Part shown: positions 22,607 through 22,731 of the stretch, in pieces | Layout of the letters: the number at the start of each line of letters is the position of its first letter | Position numbering within the stretch: position 1 is the first letter of the stretch | NCBI GenBank assembly: GCA_937928195.1 | Contig: CALEYZ010000175.1 | Span: 1 to 22,731 of the forward strand | Origin: an uncultured Limnohabitans sp. | Lineage (GTDB): Bacteria > Pseudomonadota > Gammaproteobacteria > Burkholderiales > Burkholderiaceae_C | DNA length: 22,731 nt | Reading direction: 5' to 3' | Program-made: the position numbers and the translations under genes | The notes under the pieces: generated by a model | Databases searched by the model: none | What the model was told of the DNA's origin: nothing | Seen by the model: only the letters and a program-made list of their open reading frames with translations

Positions 22607-22680
22607 ATTGAGGGTTCGCGCGGGGTTGAGTGGCCTTAAAAGTGTTCACAATACGGCCCTGAATGCCTTCCATCCAATGA

Positions 22681-22696
22681 GCAAGTACTGACTTGC
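22681..22696. repeat. Short perfect inverted repeat downstream of rfbD
   Basis: GCAAGT, a four-base centre and ACTTGC form a 6-bp palindrome 75 bases after the rfbD stop. No T-tract follows, so it is not a clear terminator; it might be an operator for the next gene. The rest of 22607-22720 has no recognisable gene. A TTGAGT/CACAAT pair at 22626-22652 has a spacing of only 15 and is a poor promoter. Confidence 0.35.
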
Positions 22697-22720
22697 ATGT
22701 TTCCACTTTGACGGCCCATC

Positions 22721-22731
22721 ATGACTGACAA
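22721..22731 (+). other. Possible start of the next gene, cut by the window edge
   Basis: ATG ACT GAC starts at 22721, but only three codons and two bases are present and no clear ribosome-binding site precedes it. A further dTDP-rhamnose gene could start here, or an unrelated one. The sequence is too short to decide. Confidence 0.2.

Noticed and set aside
1..22731. CRISPR arrays, tRNA/rRNA genes, insertion sequences, prophage or conjugation genes
   Set aside because: No regularly spaced repeats, cloverleaf-like runs, transposase motifs or long terminal inverted repeats were seen; almost all sequence is accounted for by ordinary genes.

Overview
The window looks like a chromosomal segment of a betaproteobacterium, most likely order Burkholderiales and family Comamonadaceae (Limnohabitans, Rhodoferax or similar). 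This is inferred from the gene set: an orphan Bug-type binding protein, a fused isobutyryl-CoA mutase, a TetR/phasin pair and a type III pantothenate kinase. I see no rRNA, tRNA, CRISPR array, insertion sequence or phage gene. Genes are tightly packed, and the longest gene-free stretch is about 140 bases.

Layout. (1) 1-926: 3' part of malate synthase G. (2) 923-1924, minus: a GlxA-like AraC-family regulator. (3) 2065-7525, plus: a likely operon of a Tat-exported Bug binding protein, a DUF2817/M14-like zinc peptidase, an M81 (MlrC-like) peptidase, a D-cysteine desulfhydrase family PLP enzyme and a YafJ/Dug3-type class II glutamine amidotransferase. (4) 7522-11856, minus: icmF followed by glutathione synthetase. 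The icmF promoter carries a LiuR-like palindrome, and a terminator lies between the two genes. (5) 11931-12835, minus: two overlapping half-size YeeE/YedE membrane proteins. (6) 12912-18615, plus: a CsoR/CstR-family sensor, a persulfide dioxygenase-rhodanese fusion, an M20 deacylase, a second M81 protein and an amidase, tightly spaced. (7) 18660-19424: coaX. (8) 19426-20555, minus: phasin then a TetR regulator. (9) 20656-22606: rfbB and rfbD of dTDP-L-rhamnose synthesis, continuing past the window.

How the genes may work together. Known family functions suggest a sulfur and amide theme. A desulfhydrase can release sulfide, GshB makes glutathione, the persulfide dioxygenase-rhodanese oxidises glutathione persulfide, the YeeE pair moves sulfur species, and a thiol-type sensor sits beside them. 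Two sets of amide-bond hydrolases, each with an M81 member, flank this module. One set is in the same apparent transcript as the persulfide dioxygenase. I infer, without proof, that the region degrades a sulfur-containing, D-configured or N-acylated amino-acid or peptide compound.

The strongest small-scale structures are: the nested terminator and LiuR-like promoter before icmF; a duplicated 12-bp start-codon module before the Bug gene; three tail-to-tail gene pairs whose stop codons overlap or nearly touch; and a 15-bp stem between icmF and gshB.
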